Shown piece by piece: positions 28,801-35,900 of a stretch of 64,000 nt of DNA. Positions within the stretch are counted from its first letter, which is position 1. Each line of letters opens with the position of its first letter. Below the pieces are notes generated by a model. It was not told the DNA's origin, searched no databases, and saw only the letters and a program-made list of their open reading frames with translations. Made by a program: the position numbers and the translations under genes. This DNA comes from Heliocidaris tuberculata (taxonomy: Eukaryota; Echinodermata; Echinoidea; Camarodonta; Echinometridae), in NCBI GenBank assembly GCA_025618425.1, contig CM046845.1, forward strand, positions 2,898,541-2,962,540. The letters are read 5' to 3'.

Positions 28801-31800
28801 TCGTTGTGGGACCAAAGAGTGGATTTGTTATTCTTTCATAATCATGATTGGAGACGTGAAAACACGATATTTAATCTTTATCCACACTGTTCCAACAAAA
28901 TGTGATATACTGTAATCACAGAGCGAGAGATAATCACTGTACAGCAATTTCTGGACCGCTGCTTATTCACCGCAGGTACCTGGATGCTTGTCAGTGGCGG
29001 ATCCAGGATTTCTTGAGGGAGGGGGCCCAATATTCACAAAATTTTCTGACAAGCAAAAAAAAAAAAAAAAAAAAAAGAGGTCCTCATCATTTTTGGGCCC
29101 CCTTTTTAACTCAAAAAATCTCTGACAAACAACAACAACAACAAAAAAGTCCAGCATTTTTGGGGCCCTTTTTTGGTTCCAGGGGAGGGGGCCCAGGCCC
29201 CCGGCCCCCCCCCCCCTGGATCCGCCACTGATGCTTGTCATGATAAAATAGATAATAAATTAACCATCATAAAGTTCTTAGTCATCGATGCCACTATTCA
29301 TACACGTTTGGACTTGCTTTCAACAAGAAAAAGAAAGGATACAAATACAATACAGAATATAGGTAAAAATGGTCATAGCGAGGTCCGCGTACCTGGGTGC
29401 TCATCACGATAAAAGGATAGTATAAGTCATCATAAAGCTCTTAGTCATCGATGCCACTATTACACGTTTAAACTTGCTTTCAACAAGAAAATAAGAGGAT
29501 ATCCTCTTAATTTGTTCAAGGTACATTTTTGCATACTGTAGCCATGATTTATCTTCGCATTTTTAGATGACATCATCTTCTTTTTACCATAGAGCACAGT
29601 ATAAGTATGAACATGTTATTCATATTTTTGAAACAGTGTAATGTAGATAAGCGCATATGCGTATTGCCATATTTTCGCGAGGGGCTACGCCTTTTTTTTT
29701 TTCTTCTTTTTGATTTTTTTTTTGTAGTGAAAATGTGAAAAAAAAAAAATAGATTCGAACTCCTCGTTGCCCAAAATATGAGGATATTAGGGCACCTCGC
29801 TTCCCGAATTATGAGGTGGTAGTTGCCCGAATGTCGGAACTTTAAAACTCCCAGAGGATTGCACCCCCCCCCCCCCTCGCTTCGTAAGCCTATGAAAAAG
29901 CGCGTGGTTAAAGTTTCCAATTAATCCTGGTGTTTGGGTGTAATCATATTGAATTATCTTAGAACAAATATGTTCCTTTCCAACATTATGATTGCATTTA
30001 TCATGAATGTCATAAAGGTGGTCGAATATCCCAAATTTCGAAAATAGTATTTCAGAATGTCTTAGCCAAAAAGTTTTGATTATAAAATCCACTGATATGG
30101 TTTATCAGTTGTTCTTCCTTTTATTAGCAGAAGAACCTGTTGATATGATATTGCTCAGATGTCTAGTTTGCTCCAACTTTATGGAAGATGTTGCCAGAAA
30201 AATGATACATTAACACATTTATATAATTCGCCGTACTTTTCCCGACATGTGATCTAACAAGACAGGGGCGGGATCAAGGATTTTGTAAACGGAGGAGAGG
30301 GGGGGGGGGGGGGGGCACACAAATGTCCGAAAATTTTCTGACAAGCCCTCCCACCCCCCCCCCCCCCCCAAATCCGCCACTGTAACAAGAAACGAATTTT
30401 GCTACGAGGCGCTCAGCCGCCGTTGTCCTCGCGTTTCATGACAACATGGCAGCGCACTGATAAGCAGCAGAAATCGTGTCGTGTGAGACTTTTCTTTCCA
30501 AAAAATACATTTCCATTGCAAACCTCAGACGAATTGTAGAAAGAGAATTTCCGCATTCTTATAAACTACCAGTCACTATAGTTACAATACGAAGAGACTT
30601 TGAATTTTAGTTTCAATTGAGCGTGTGTGGTTTGTTTCCGGCTCCGAATTTTAATTAGGGTAAACACCTAGTCCCTATGATCCGATAATAATATAACTAT
30701 ACTCTTCAGGGGCCGCGGAGCGTTTTTTAAAAGTGCACAGTGGGGGGCTGATCTGATTTCACTCATTAATGACAATTTTCGAGCCTTTTTTCCGATATTA
30801 ACGTGTGTACTAAAAAAAGTGGGGTGGCTGCAGCCCCCCCCCCTCCCGGCTCTGCGGCCCATGCTCTTGATTAAATGTACGACTTGAAATCCTTGTGCTA
30901 CGACTGAATATATCTATCAAAGGTGTCTAGGATATAAAGAAAACCAATAGAAAAATTATATTTTAAAAAAAACCTAGTAACCTATTTTTAAAAAAAAATT
31001 GTGGTGTCCCCCCCCCCCTATCAAGTGCCTACATTATCGTTAGTGGATAGTGGCACTGGGACTGGCTTGTGATAAAAGGTTATGCATAATGTTGTGTTCG
31101 GGTTGAAATCAGAAATAAGACTTGTGTTCGGAAGTGACTGCGGAGCAATTGTTGCCAGTGCATGGTGCAATTTTCTCTGAACCACGTGGTGAAGGACTAC
31201 TAGTCTCATAATATGATATAGTGTGGATGGAATACACCCCGAATACACCTAGCATACATGCTACTTCTCTGGAAACGATTTTAAAAACCGATTAAAGGAT
31301 ATTGATTCACAACAACATATCTCCGATTTATGACATTCTTCATTCTTTATCGGGTATTAAAGTTTTTCGGGTCTTCAAAAACAATTTTTTTTTTCGAAAC
31401 AGTGCAAGGAAGAATTTCCGATTTGGAAAATAAGTGCTGTAGGCTACTTATATATATCGAAGTATACTCATGTAGTTTGCATAATCAATCATCTATATAA
31501 ATACATATATTTATACGTATACATAAGATAATAATCCATGAAAAGAAAAGACATACGTCCTTTATACACAAAGTGTGTCAAACTTTAATTGCTTGGTATG
31601 AAATTACATATCGTAGGTCATGGTGCAATAATCTGGCAATAATAGGTGGAGACACCCCGTAACCATGTAAAAATCTGAACTTTATTCACAGGTGAAAAAT
31701 ATAATAAATTTCTCTTTTTTCACTATTAGCTGATAAAGTGATGAAAATAGGGCTTTTCCTTTATTTCGGGCAGACTTTGATTTCTGATGAAAAAGATTAA

Positions 31801-33377
31801 ATCAAAGTCAGTGGCGTATGCGCCACCTCTGTCGGCAAAAAGGAAAAAGGAAAAAGGAGGGGGGGGGGGAAAGGGAGATGGAAGAGGATCAAAGGAAAAA
31901 GGAGAAAAGAGAAAGCAGAAGAAAAAAGGAAAGAAATTAAAAAGGGAAAAGGAAAGGAAAACAAAAAACAAAAAGAAAAGGAAAGGAAAGGAAAAGGGAA
32001 GAAAAGAAAAAGAAGGAAAAACTGGCCAATTTTTTTGCTTGTACGCTTCGCTCGCTCGCTCGCAAAACATTGCAAAGTTAATATTATGCCAAAAGGCGTC
32101 TCCCTTCGGCAATAAGGCTGCAGAGGATGAGAGGATTTTCAAAGTTCCGATATTTGGGTAACCATCACTTCATATTCAGGCAGCGAAGTGAGGTGCCAGA
32201 ATATCCACATATTCATTTGGGCAGTGAGGTTCTCAGATAATGTTGTAACTTCTGGACATATTCTCTACCAACAGTTTTTAAAACATTTAGAAATTGAAAA
32301 GTTGATATTCGGGTAAAAAGGCGTCGATCAGCCCCTCCTTGCGAAAATGGGCCTGTATGATCAAGATCTCTGCATCTGTGATTTTCTTTTATTATTATAT
32401 GTGGGGGATTAGGGTGCAGCATTTTTTTTTTCCGGCAAATTTGAATGTCACACCCTTAAAAATTTGTCGGCAAATTTTGGTGTCGCACACCCCATTCAAA
32501 ATGTTCTAGCGACTCCCTTGGGTAGAGCCGTTGTAAGATCCCCTCCCCATCCCTCTGTTTGAAACCACAGAAGACACATCATTATAGTTTCAGTGGGTCT
32601 ATAGATTATAAGGTTACGATTCTACCCCCATCTGTCAGGATAGCATTTCACTCCTATCCAAAGAGACCTGTTTACAAATATATTCAAATTTGATGCATAC
32701 TTTTAAAACAAAGGTTGTTCTTGACAACTTGAAAGCTTATCAGAGGCTTGTCAGACATAGCAACAAGTAATGTATGCAAACTGGATTTCAAGTATTGTAG
32801 TTCATTCATTAATAACAGTTTAATGGAATACCTCGTTACTAGGTCCCCAGGAAAGAAACATCCATAAATTTGAATAACTTTGCGAACAGGTCTATTCAGG
32901 ATAACTAGGCCATTTTCGTAACAAATTCAAATGTAATGCTTACTTAATGCTTACTCCTAGCAATGAACTATTACATCCACCTGTTAACAAGTCATTGTAT
33001 TTCAGTAGTCAGAATGCAGATTGCATACATTAAGTGTTGCTAGGTCGGACTAGCCAAAATGTTTGTCCAACCTACACATGCCATTCGCATTCTGACTATT
33101 GAAAAAATTACTTTTTACAGGTGAATGTAATAGTTTGTCACTAGGTAAACTTTATGAATTTGAATACATTTCAAAAATGACCTATTCCACTCTGCTTCTC
33201 CAAAATGATTAGGTATAATATACGTGCATGTAGATATGGCAGATAAAACATATTCAAGGTAGCTAACGATTTCATTTTTAACTGAATATAAGCTCAAGGA
33301 CACCTCCAAAGTAACTCTGAAAGAGTATAAAATATAAAAAGCAAAGTATGTGTTTTGAACTCACCAGCATCCAGCAT
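1..33377 (-). CDS. Giant multi-exon gene: malectin-FBA-DUF4062-NACHT STAND NTPase (nephrocystin-3 / DDB_G0287407-like), 3' end outside window
   Basis: I assembled 34 exons by hand from open frames, splice sites and phase. Exons (window coordinates, transcribed right to left): 33365-33418, 27368-27526, 26360-26497, 24961-25511, 23199-24074, 22053-22496, 21386-21573, 20374-20639, 19902-20066, 19101-19243, 18356-18457, 17360-17474, 16118-16224, 15047-15145, 14181-14253, 13550-13647, 12632-12833, 10446-10676, 9738-10015, 9213-9383, 8818-8937, 8190-8327, 7048-7215, 6657-6814, 6172-6341, 5687-5766, 5532-5563, 5291-5342, 4922-5113, 4498-4631, 3988-4072, 2865-3062, 2267-2404, 787-932. All junction phases agree, giving about 2,077 residues so far, ending in phase 2. 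The C-terminal half follows the nephrocystin-3 order (DUF4062, NACHT, helical region), so TPR repeats are expected beyond the left edge. It is probably cytosolic, as no signal peptide or membrane segment is evident. The natural role of such invertebrate proteins is unknown to me. Confidence 0.85.
117..320. repeat. Interspersed repeat, inverted partner at 1197-1385
   Basis: Starts AAGGCTTGTTTACATATG; an inverted relative at 1197-1385 starts AAGGCTCGTTCACATATG and ends ACAGGCCTTAA. They share the CTGTATCTTCTAACACA and CAAGTAAGTGAGTA type blocks in opposite orientation. Probably a small MITE; ends are fuzzy. Confidence 0.45.
329..735 (-). repeat. MITE family A copy 1, piggyBac-like, TTAA flanked
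   Basis: Flanked by TTAA at 325-328 and 736-739. Termini are CCCTTTC and GAAAGGG. The interior matches copies at 11587, 15647 and 63745 in reverse orientation (ACATTTTGTGGTTTGGCT and similar blocks). About 407 bases; an internal 100-codon open frame is incidental. Confidence 0.75.
787..932 (-). CDS. Exon 34 of the giant gene: start of the C-terminal helical/TPR region
   Basis: Acceptor CATCTCAG precedes TTGGGAGGC, and donor GTAGGT follows the last base at 787. The 146 bases encode GGFEPVEQAYLDVL, EPDKDKVELIKSMA and FFMQLGLLNGAR, an amphipathic helical segment like that linking NACHT and TPRs in nephrocystin-3. It ends in phase 2, so the gene continues left of base 1. Confidence 0.8.
1197..1385. 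repeat. Interspersed repeat, inverted relative of 117-320
   Basis: Begins with AAGGCTCGTTCACATATG and closes with ACAGGCCTTAA. The end contains the inverse of the start (CCTT/AAGG context), consistent with a short inverted-repeat element in an intron. Confidence 0.45.
2267..7215 (-). CDS. Exons 23-33 of the giant gene: NACHT-type STAND NTPase and winged-helix region
   Basis: Exons 7048-7215, 6657-6814, 6172-6341, 5687-5766, 5532-5563, 5291-5342, 4922-5113, 4498-4631, 3988-4072, 2865-3062 and 2267-2404. Walker A is GESGSGKS near residue 1622 and Walker B is VMIVLDALNQL near residue 1707, followed by a sensor-like MLLSTLPG. A helical lid (IELSGWPMYKIEGL), then RVYGNFFQLTNAI, RGMSENELLTML and NFFHDHLRQAVERRYL correspond to the ARC/winged-helix part of nephrocystin-3-like proteins. 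STAND ATPases use nucleotide exchange to switch from a closed monomer to an oligomer. Exons 27 and 28 are only 32 and 52 bases; both are needed for the frame to close. The exon 29 donor is GC rather than GT (GAG then GCATGT). Confidence 0.87.
3318..3373. repeat. Short perfect-type palindrome
   Basis: GGGTCCTCTTGCATAAAGAG and its inverse TTATGCAAGAGGGCCC are separated by about 12 bases with GCGATTAAACGC at the centre. A hairpin MITE remnant inside an intron. Confidence 0.55.
6424..6560. repeat. Tandem repeat, about 58-base unit, 2.4 copies
   Basis: The unit begins TTTTACACTGGTGGCAGCAG and ends CATTTAAATG then GGTAACA. Two near-identical copies and a partial third lie in the intron before the P-loop exon. 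Confidence 0.7.
7632..8090. repeat. Giant palindrome made of a GGACAACTACCCCC minisatellite
   Basis: From 7632 to about 7870 the unit GGACAACTACCCCC (with C-run and ATT/ACT variants) repeats about 14 times. From 7871 to 8090 its reverse complement repeats about as often. The two arms can form one long hairpin. The ends are flanked by an identical 10-mer, CACTGCATAC, at 7617-7626 and 8091-8100, a possible target-site duplication. A decayed relative lies at 14325-14553. Confidence 0.8.
8190..10015 (-). CDS. Exons 19-22 of the giant gene: DUF4062 domain
   Basis: Exons 9738-10015, 9213-9383, 8818-8937 and 8190-8327 encode residues about 1324-1559. The hallmark REIRVFVSSTFRDFEEER is followed by FFTYVDLRWGITENQT and, across the junction, CRPYFICLMGDRFGW. 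These match the DUF4062 module found before NACHT domains in nephrocystin-3, TEP1 and NWD1-type proteins, where a TIR-like Rossmann fold is predicted. Exon 21 ends with a basic then proline-rich turn (KPRVKREDLPPP) and exon 22 with a helical segment (FDLQQKLRNFVAQS). All four junctions are phase 0, so the block is a clean shuffling unit. Function in animals is not established; some TIR-like folds hydrolyse NAD but no catalytic residue can be assigned here. Confidence 0.85.
9497..9625. repeat. ATC/ATG trinucleotide-rich tract
   Basis: Imperfect CATCATCATCACC repeats between exons 19 and 20 of the giant gene. No coding frame is joined to it. Confidence 0.7.
10446..15145 (-). CDS. Exons 14-18 of the giant gene: F-box-associated (FBA) domain
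   Basis: Exons 15047-15145, 14181-14253, 13550-13647, 12632-12833 and 10446-10676 encode residues about 1090-1323. The order matches FBXO2/FBXO6/NCCRP1-type FBA domains: NLLENASGE at the start, NWNYGGDFKVDDCGDGT, the SQDIDLTQHFSEAYLD strand-helix, GGYYSFTVTLLDG, GWIRESFTFKDYGPGVRTVS, and a closing DDKSWAGFFGAW. In FBXO2 the FBA domain binds the core of high-mannose N-glycans. The Trp of the final WAG-FG motif is kept while the preceding aromatic is Ser. No F-box precedes it; the upstream neighbour is malectin-like. The last about 60 residues of exon 18 (EEHRDSLKFML) form a polar linker to DUF4062. Introns contain two piggyBac-like MITE copies. Confidence 0.82.
11587..11993 (+). repeat. MITE family A copy 2, piggyBac-like
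   Basis: TTAA at 11583-11586 then CCATTTCGAGACAACTGACC; the right end has decayed to GAATGGG followed by TTCT. The interior matches the other copies over its full length. Confidence 0.7.
12070..12525. repeat. Tandem duplication and GATCTT/CTCGAG-rich low-complexity repeat
   Basis: Two copies of a block starting AGTGTTGGGTACCTCGAGAT are offset by 233 bases (12071 and 12304) and each contains TCGAGACCAG. They run into repeats of GATCTTGATCTC until about 12520, closing with the inverse GACCCAACACT, so the whole unit is bounded by TGTTGGGT / ACCCAACA. A related GAGACC-rich block is at 50303-50452. Confidence 0.65.
12533..12605. repeat. Short TTAAC-bounded repeat carrying an unoccupied TTAA target
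   Basis: Contains TTCTCTCATTC then AGGCTTAATAC at 12545-12569. The same sequence occurs at 15620-15646 and 16056-16080 but is split there by MITE family A at TTAA. This copy shows the pre-insertion state, with TTAA at 12564-12567. Confidence 0.7.
14325..14553. repeat. Degenerate palindromic GGACAAC/GTTGTCC element
   Basis: Left arm CCCCAGGACAACCCCCC and right arm GGGGGTAGTTGTCTGGG, AGTTGTCC and GGGGCAGTTGTCCTG, with a diverged centre. Same motif as 7632-8090 but decayed. Confidence 0.6.
15294..15441 (-). repeat. GGGCCCCGTTTCAT MITE, copy 1
   Basis: Termini GGGCCTTGTTTCACAAAACT and AGTTTTATGAAATGGGGGCC; the interior has the inverse of CTGATTGGCTGAGAGCAAAT. Related copies at 27748-27895 and 38320-38459. 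Confidence 0.75.
15647..16055 (+). repeat. MITE family A copy 3, piggyBac-like, with in-window empty site
   Basis: TTAA at 15643-15646 and 16056-16059; termini CCCTTTTGAGACA and TGTGAAAGGG. About 409 bases. It splits an older repeat whose intact paralogue is at 12533-12605. Confidence 0.82.
16118..20066 (-). CDS. Exons 9-13 of the giant gene: malectin-like domain
   Basis: Five exons (19902-20066, 19101-19243, 18356-18457, 17360-17474, 16118-16224) encode residues about 879-1089. Signatures of the malectin / malectin-like family appear in order: YAINCGGPAY near the start, a GVIYVD strand, GSTYDSFLFSS, FVDRIKFPLPLSAGDYTLRL, and a closing GDDVCVSGVLVYDKDF. Malectin itself is an ER lectin for glucosylated N-glycans, and malectin-like folds also occur in plant receptor kinases. 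This copy is inside a protein without a visible signal peptide, so an ER location is not implied. Carbohydrate contacts cannot be confirmed by eye. The exon 12-13 junction builds an Asn codon from A plus AT. Introns hold a 16.88-17.35 kb MITE and an inverted-arm element at 17.94-18.24 kb. Confidence 0.72.
16880..17345. repeat. MITE with CCTGGGC termini
   Basis: Starts GGACCTGGGCACATATTTAA and ends AACTGAGTACAGGCCCAGG. The first about 120 bases are rich in TACTTAAGTA-type short inverted motifs. About 465 bases in the intron before exon 12. Confidence 0.6.
17577..17661. repeat. CTA/CTG trinucleotide tract
   Basis: Runs of ACTACTACTACC and TTCTACTACTAC in an intron. No exon adjoins it. Confidence 0.7.
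17945..18240. repeat. Long inverted-arm element flanked by (TA)n
   Basis: Two 99-base arms, 17945-18043 and 18142-18240, are near-perfect inverses (arm outer end CCACTAATTCACCCTAAAAG; right end CTTTTAGGGCGAATTAGTGG) around a 98-base centre. A (TA) tract abuts both outer ends, suggesting insertion into or duplication of TA. A foldback transposon. Confidence 0.75.
20374..22496 (-). CDS. Exons 6-8 of the giant gene: acidic linker and unrecognised domain before malectin
   Basis: Exon 6 (22053-22496) opens with an Asp/Ser/Gly-rich stretch of about 45 residues (units such as DGSDDGSD and DGSEDD), then a globular part containing GPPNSHYVVYHSKGAA and FVGRSMLVMCSHSL. Exons 7 (21386-21573) and 8 (20374-20639) continue with SADVWTISMTDQKALQIV, GPCRYALFTNIPEDVPDP and LTVWVDSMTKVLVTCDG. 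Residues about 580-878. Junctions are phase 0, 2 and 1 and all match. The alternating hydrophobic pattern suggests a beta-sandwich or jelly-roll fold, but I recognise no family. It directly precedes the malectin-like domain and may be part of the same ligand-binding head. Confidence 0.7.
20866..20918. repeat. GT/GTGC microsatellite next to a SINE
   Basis: GTGTGTGCGTGTGTATGTG runs directly up to the SINE head. Confidence 0.8.
20920..21120 (+). mobile_element. tRNA-derived SINE with A-tail
   Basis: The head resembles a tRNA: box A TGGTCCAGTGGTTTAAGGCG, box B GCGTTCGATCCCC, and GTGCCGT near the start pairing 6 of 7 with ATGGCAC near 20992. The anticodon stem is poorly paired, so it is not a functional tRNA. 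The body holds AAGCAAGGCATTTTATCTAC, also typical of other marine SINEs, and a run of about 23 A follows at 21098. Confidence 0.65.
23199..24074 (-). CDS. Exon 5 of the giant gene: S-S-K-E-T / E-S-P-A-P repeat exon
   Basis: A single 876-base phase 0-0 exon encodes about 292 residues made almost entirely of a 10-14 residue repeat of the form ESPAPESSKETAT. I count 15 exact SSKE units and 6 degenerate ones (NLKE, NLKD, RSKE, SSRK). The first about 30 residues (VPLLPNASDCWSFEC) are non-repetitive. The repeat is hydrophilic, rich in Ser, Thr, Glu, Lys and Pro, and is likely an extended, phosphorylatable or O-glycosylatable spacer. Because the exon is symmetric in phase, array length changes by whole units keep the frame. 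The unit register varies, indicating unequal exchange followed by divergence. The opposite strand is also open for 245 codons here; that is a shadow of the repeat. Confidence 0.8.
24548..24783. repeat. hAT-like MITE (CAGTGGCG family) copy 1
   Basis: CAGTGGCG at the left and CGCCACTG at the right, with C/G and T runs inside. Flanks have decayed. Better preserved copies are at 28992-29230 and 30263-30382. Confidence 0.6.
24961..27526 (-). CDS. Exons 2-4 of the giant gene: unrecognised N-terminal region
   Basis: Exon 2 (27368-27526) carries a good Kozak ATG at 27503 and a lysine/alanine-rich segment. Exon 3 (26360-26497) has an open stretch rich in D, Y and V and ends in a proline-rich LPPRPPSSPK segment. 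Exon 4 (24961-25511, 184 residues) contains glycine- and cysteine-bearing, probably beta-rich sequence including AKHGGGTALIL, LRCGFDGNHYSV and CCALVICSAPPDASG. Together they encode about residues 1-287. Exon 2 ends one base into a codon and exon 3 completes it as Asn; exon 4 ends in phase 0 at a GTGAGT donor. I do not recognise a family; the spacing of hydrophobic strands suggests a globular domain rather than a linker. Confidence 0.7.
25551..25626. repeat. (TA)n followed by poly-T
   Basis: About 18 TA repeats and then about 39 T, directly upstream of the exon 4 acceptor by 40 bases on the transcribed strand, where it reads poly-A then AT. Confidence 0.85.
25741..25850. repeat. C-run and (CT)n tract
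   Basis: A C-rich run followed by about 19 CT units. Produces long spurious open frames in two phases. Confidence 0.85.
27748..27895 (+). repeat. GGGCCCCGTTTCAT MITE, copy 2
   Basis: Starts GGGCCCCGTTTCATAAAACT and ends AGTTTCATGAAACGGGGCCC; contains CTGATTGGCTGAGAGCAAAT. 148 bases, the best preserved copy. Lies in intron 1. Confidence 0.8.
27986..28224. repeat. AATAGACC/GGTCTATT inverted-repeat element, copy 1
   Basis: Termini AATAGACCGCTTCGGTAATG and ACAGAACCGGTCTATT. The interior has GGTTGTTCTTGACAACC, itself a palindrome, and GACATAGCAACAAGTAATG. A second copy is at 32662-32896. Confidence 0.7.
28418..28789. repeat. MITE family D, TTAA flanked, 21-base inverted ends
   Basis: TTAA at 28414-28417 and 28790-28793. 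Termini AGGTAGCTAATCCCTTTTGC and GCAAAAGGGACTAGCTACCT, 20 of 21 bases paired. 372 bases, single copy here. Confidence 0.8.
28992..29230. repeat. hAT-like MITE (CAGTGGCG family) copy 2 with 8-bp duplication
   Basis: CAGTGGCGGATCCAGGATTT at the left and GGATCCGCCACTG at the right, flanked on both sides by the identical 8-mer ATGCTTGT (28984-28991 and 29231-29238). 239 bases. Confidence 0.85.
30263..30382. repeat. hAT-like MITE (CAGTGGCG family) copy 3 with 8-bp duplication
   Basis: Left end CAGGGGCGGGATCAAGGATT, right end AAATCCGCCACTG, flanked by identical TAACAAGA at 30255-30262 and 30383-30390. 120 bases with G and C runs inside. Confidence 0.82.
31836..32030. repeat. Purine-rich AAGG/GGAAA tract
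   Basis: About 195 bases almost only A and G on the plus strand, open in several frames on both strands. Low complexity, not a gene. Confidence 0.75.
32662..32896. repeat. AATAGACC/GGTCTATT inverted-repeat element, copy 2
   Basis: Termini AGAGACCTGTTTACAAAT and CGAACAGGTCTATT; shares GGTTGTTCTTGACAACTTG and CAACAAGTAATGTATGCAAA with copy 1. Followed at 32904-33187 by a related element with ends TAGGCCATTTTCG and AAAATGACCTA. Confidence 0.65.
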
Positions 33378-33418
33378 GCGACTTGTCAAACTCAGTCTAG
33401 CTCAAATCAGCTGTGCCT
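33365..33418 (-). CDS. Candidate first exon (5'UTR and start codon) of the giant gene
   Basis: The exon ends in ATGCTGGATGCTG followed by a consensus donor GTGAGT. Joining it to the acceptor CCCATCAG at 27527 gives an open frame (M-L-D-A-D-V-L-N-Q-K-V-T-M-E) that runs in phase into the next exon. The codon split across the junction and the promoter spacing upstream both support it. The alternative is that translation starts at the ATG at 27503 (context AACCATGG) and this exon is absent or untranslated. Intron 1 would be 5.8 kb and contains several MITEs. Confidence 0.45.
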
Positions 33419-33447
33419 GACTATCATCCACGTGTGAAGCTATTATA
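33418..33447 (-). promoter_or_regulatory. Candidate core promoter: TATA box and initiator of the giant gene
   Basis: On the minus strand TATAATAG begins at 33447, and an initiator-like TAGTCAGG has its A at 33418, 29 bases downstream, which is the canonical TATA-to-start spacing. A 5'UTR of about 41 bases without any other ATG then leads to the ATG at 33377. Only the sequence pattern supports this; no transcript evidence is available. Confidence 0.45.
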
Positions 33448-34544
33448 CTCTTCAGTATATTATTACAACAAATAGTGAAATGCGGAACAAAACATTAATC
33501 CGAACTGCCAGCTATTATCACTCCATCCAAGAGTAGTGTTACCATGTGTGGACACGCCGGAAGAATACCAGCGATTAAATGTACAATGCATGTAATGAAC
33601 AATACAACAGGAAACTTCACATTAGGCCTGTACTCACTATCATTATTAAAGCAACTGTTTGGCTAGCTCAATGATTAGGCTAACCTCAAGCACTTCCTGG
33701 CGATTCATCGTTCACCGGTGAGCCACGCCCCCCCCCCCCCCCCCCCCCGTCCCTACGAATTGAGCTATACGTAGTCGCTCTTGTATCACATTTGGACATA
33801 TTGAGGAACTTATCCGTAATTGCTTCCCTTTAAACATCGTCAACTTTGTTGAATATTAAACAAATTGTTTATGTTAGTATAGTTATCATAAAAGTTTCAT
33901 AACAGCGGAACTAATAAAATATGCCGTTTAACTATTTAATTTTAAAGCACACAGAAACTACAAAGCTGCTGAATTGCTGAATGTAGATCGCCATGCTCTG
34001 AATATTCGGTTATCGTATAGGGATAGAGAGTCCAGGGGCGTCCCTACAGGGATTGTGGGAGCATTCAAGCATTCTGTTCACAAATCCATTAGTATTAGCG
34101 GACAAACAATTAAAAACCGAGGGTGGAGCTTTTTGGGAAATTTCCCAGCAAACATTTGTTCAAATTTGGTTCGACGTACCCCTGCGCCCTAAATCATATG
34201 ACAGGGGTGAATCTTAATCTATGATGTTAGATAACTTATAGGCGTAGCCTGGAGGCACAAGGGGGCCACGCGCCCCCAGTTCATCCGCAGTCCACGGAAC
34301 TTAGTGGTCAAAAACCTATACCCGCTAACCCCCCCCCCCCCCCCCCCCCGTTCACCCCTTCTCCTGTTCAACAAGTCTGGCTACGCCATTGTCTATGCTG
34401 TTAGATGCATCGGATGCCTTGTCTTGTCCAATTATAGTTGCCCGCAGTTTACATTGACCATGGGCATATTTCTCAGCAGGAACCGCTCAAGCTATGCGCT
34501 TGATGATAGCAAATATTTCGTTCCACAACACGAAACACACTAAA

Positions 34545-34730
34545 GGGCTGGCCACATTTGTCCGATAACGATAACGATAACGATAACGAGATATTTCATT
34601 AAAGGTATTCCGTGAGGTATACCCTATAATACAGCGACGAGCATAGTCACACGTACACGCCATAATAGTACGGTGAACCTTTAATTGAAAATCTCGTTAT
34701 TGTTATCATTGTTGGACAAACGAAACCGAC
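34545..34730. repeat. Inverted-repeat element with CGATAA repeats
   Basis: Left end GGCCACATTTGTCCGATAACG with tandem CGATAA units, right end TCGTTATTGTTATCATTG and TTGGACAAACG, its inverse. Confidence 0.55.
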
Positions 34731-35686
34731 ATTATGGTCCCAACTTCACATTGACATGACTAGAAAAATGGTTGTTTTAAAAGACAGTTCAAAAGTAGGC
34801 CTTATTTTGAAACTGAGAAAATAGATACTTCTCCTACATTATTATTTTAGATCATTATGCTGATCACTTTTCAATATTTAGAGCCATGTCGGTAAATCGC
34901 AACGATGTGAGAACCTCTTTTTTTTTTTCTTCTTCTTCTTCTTGGTCGACATATTCTGCTACAGCTTACGAGACCTACAGGCAATGAGACCGACAGCTTA
35001 TGAGACCAGTAGTGTGTGCTTTATGGACCTTCTCGTCATTCTTTAGAGGATTCACTAGATCGACTGCCCACAAGACCGATATTATTTTCTTCCCCTGTCT
35101 GCCCCTGTTTTCCCCTTGTTTTTGTTTGTTTCTCTCTCTCTCTCTCTCTCTGTTCTTCTTTCTTCCCTTAGGCATTTCTCTGTTATACCCCCTCATTAAT
35201 CTTCTCTTTTATTCATCTAAATCTGCTAAATACTGTGGGCTACGGAGACTAGATGTTTTATAGAATAACTTGAATAACTGAGTATATATTGGATTGTTAA
35301 TAGCTACAGTGCAAAATATTTGATAAAAAAGGAGCATAATTCATAGTTGTTCTAGTGTGAAGGGGTAATACTATTAAATGATAAAAATCCAACCTCCTAA
35401 TATGTTCAGTGGGAATCGCTTCAACTCATTGATCATTAGGAAGCAATTTATCTTTGATTCTCTAAAAACCCATCAGATTAAGCATTCGTAAACCCGTTCT
35501 GAGCGTCACGATAGAGCGCTCAAGCTACTAGTTTTTCAACTATTTCAGATATATTGAATGGTATAGGTAATAACCTCCTTATCATAAAGCTTAACAGAGG
35601 CCTACGATGGCAAGACCTTCACACTATGAACATGACAGACAATGAGTGTGGACAAAATAAATAAAACCCCTCATTCTACCCTTCAC

Positions 35687-35826
35687 AATGGTTCTGGTAG
35701 TCAAAAGAACATCCCTTCACCGCTATTCTGCAAAAATATATAGAACAGGTGTCACATGCATATTCACCCATTCTACTTATTTTACATAATAGCAGTGAAG
35801 GGATGTTCATTTGTCTATCAGAACCA
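35687..35826. repeat. Foldback element, about 42-base arms
   Basis: GGTTCTGGTAGTCAAAAGAA then CATCCCTTCACCGCTATT at the left; AATAGCAGTGAAGGGATG then TGTCTATCAGAACC at the right. About 55-base centre. Confidence 0.7.
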
Positions 35827-35900
35827 CTGGCGTACTGGTAGGGGCTTGGGGCTGTAGCCCCAAAAGTTCTGCGCAAAAAAAAAAAGAAGGAAAAAAAAAA

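Noticed and set aside
31726..32161. Lys/Glu- and Phe/Pro-rich overlapping frames of 92-138 codons
   Set aside because: Both strands are open because the tract is nearly pure purine; composition explains it.
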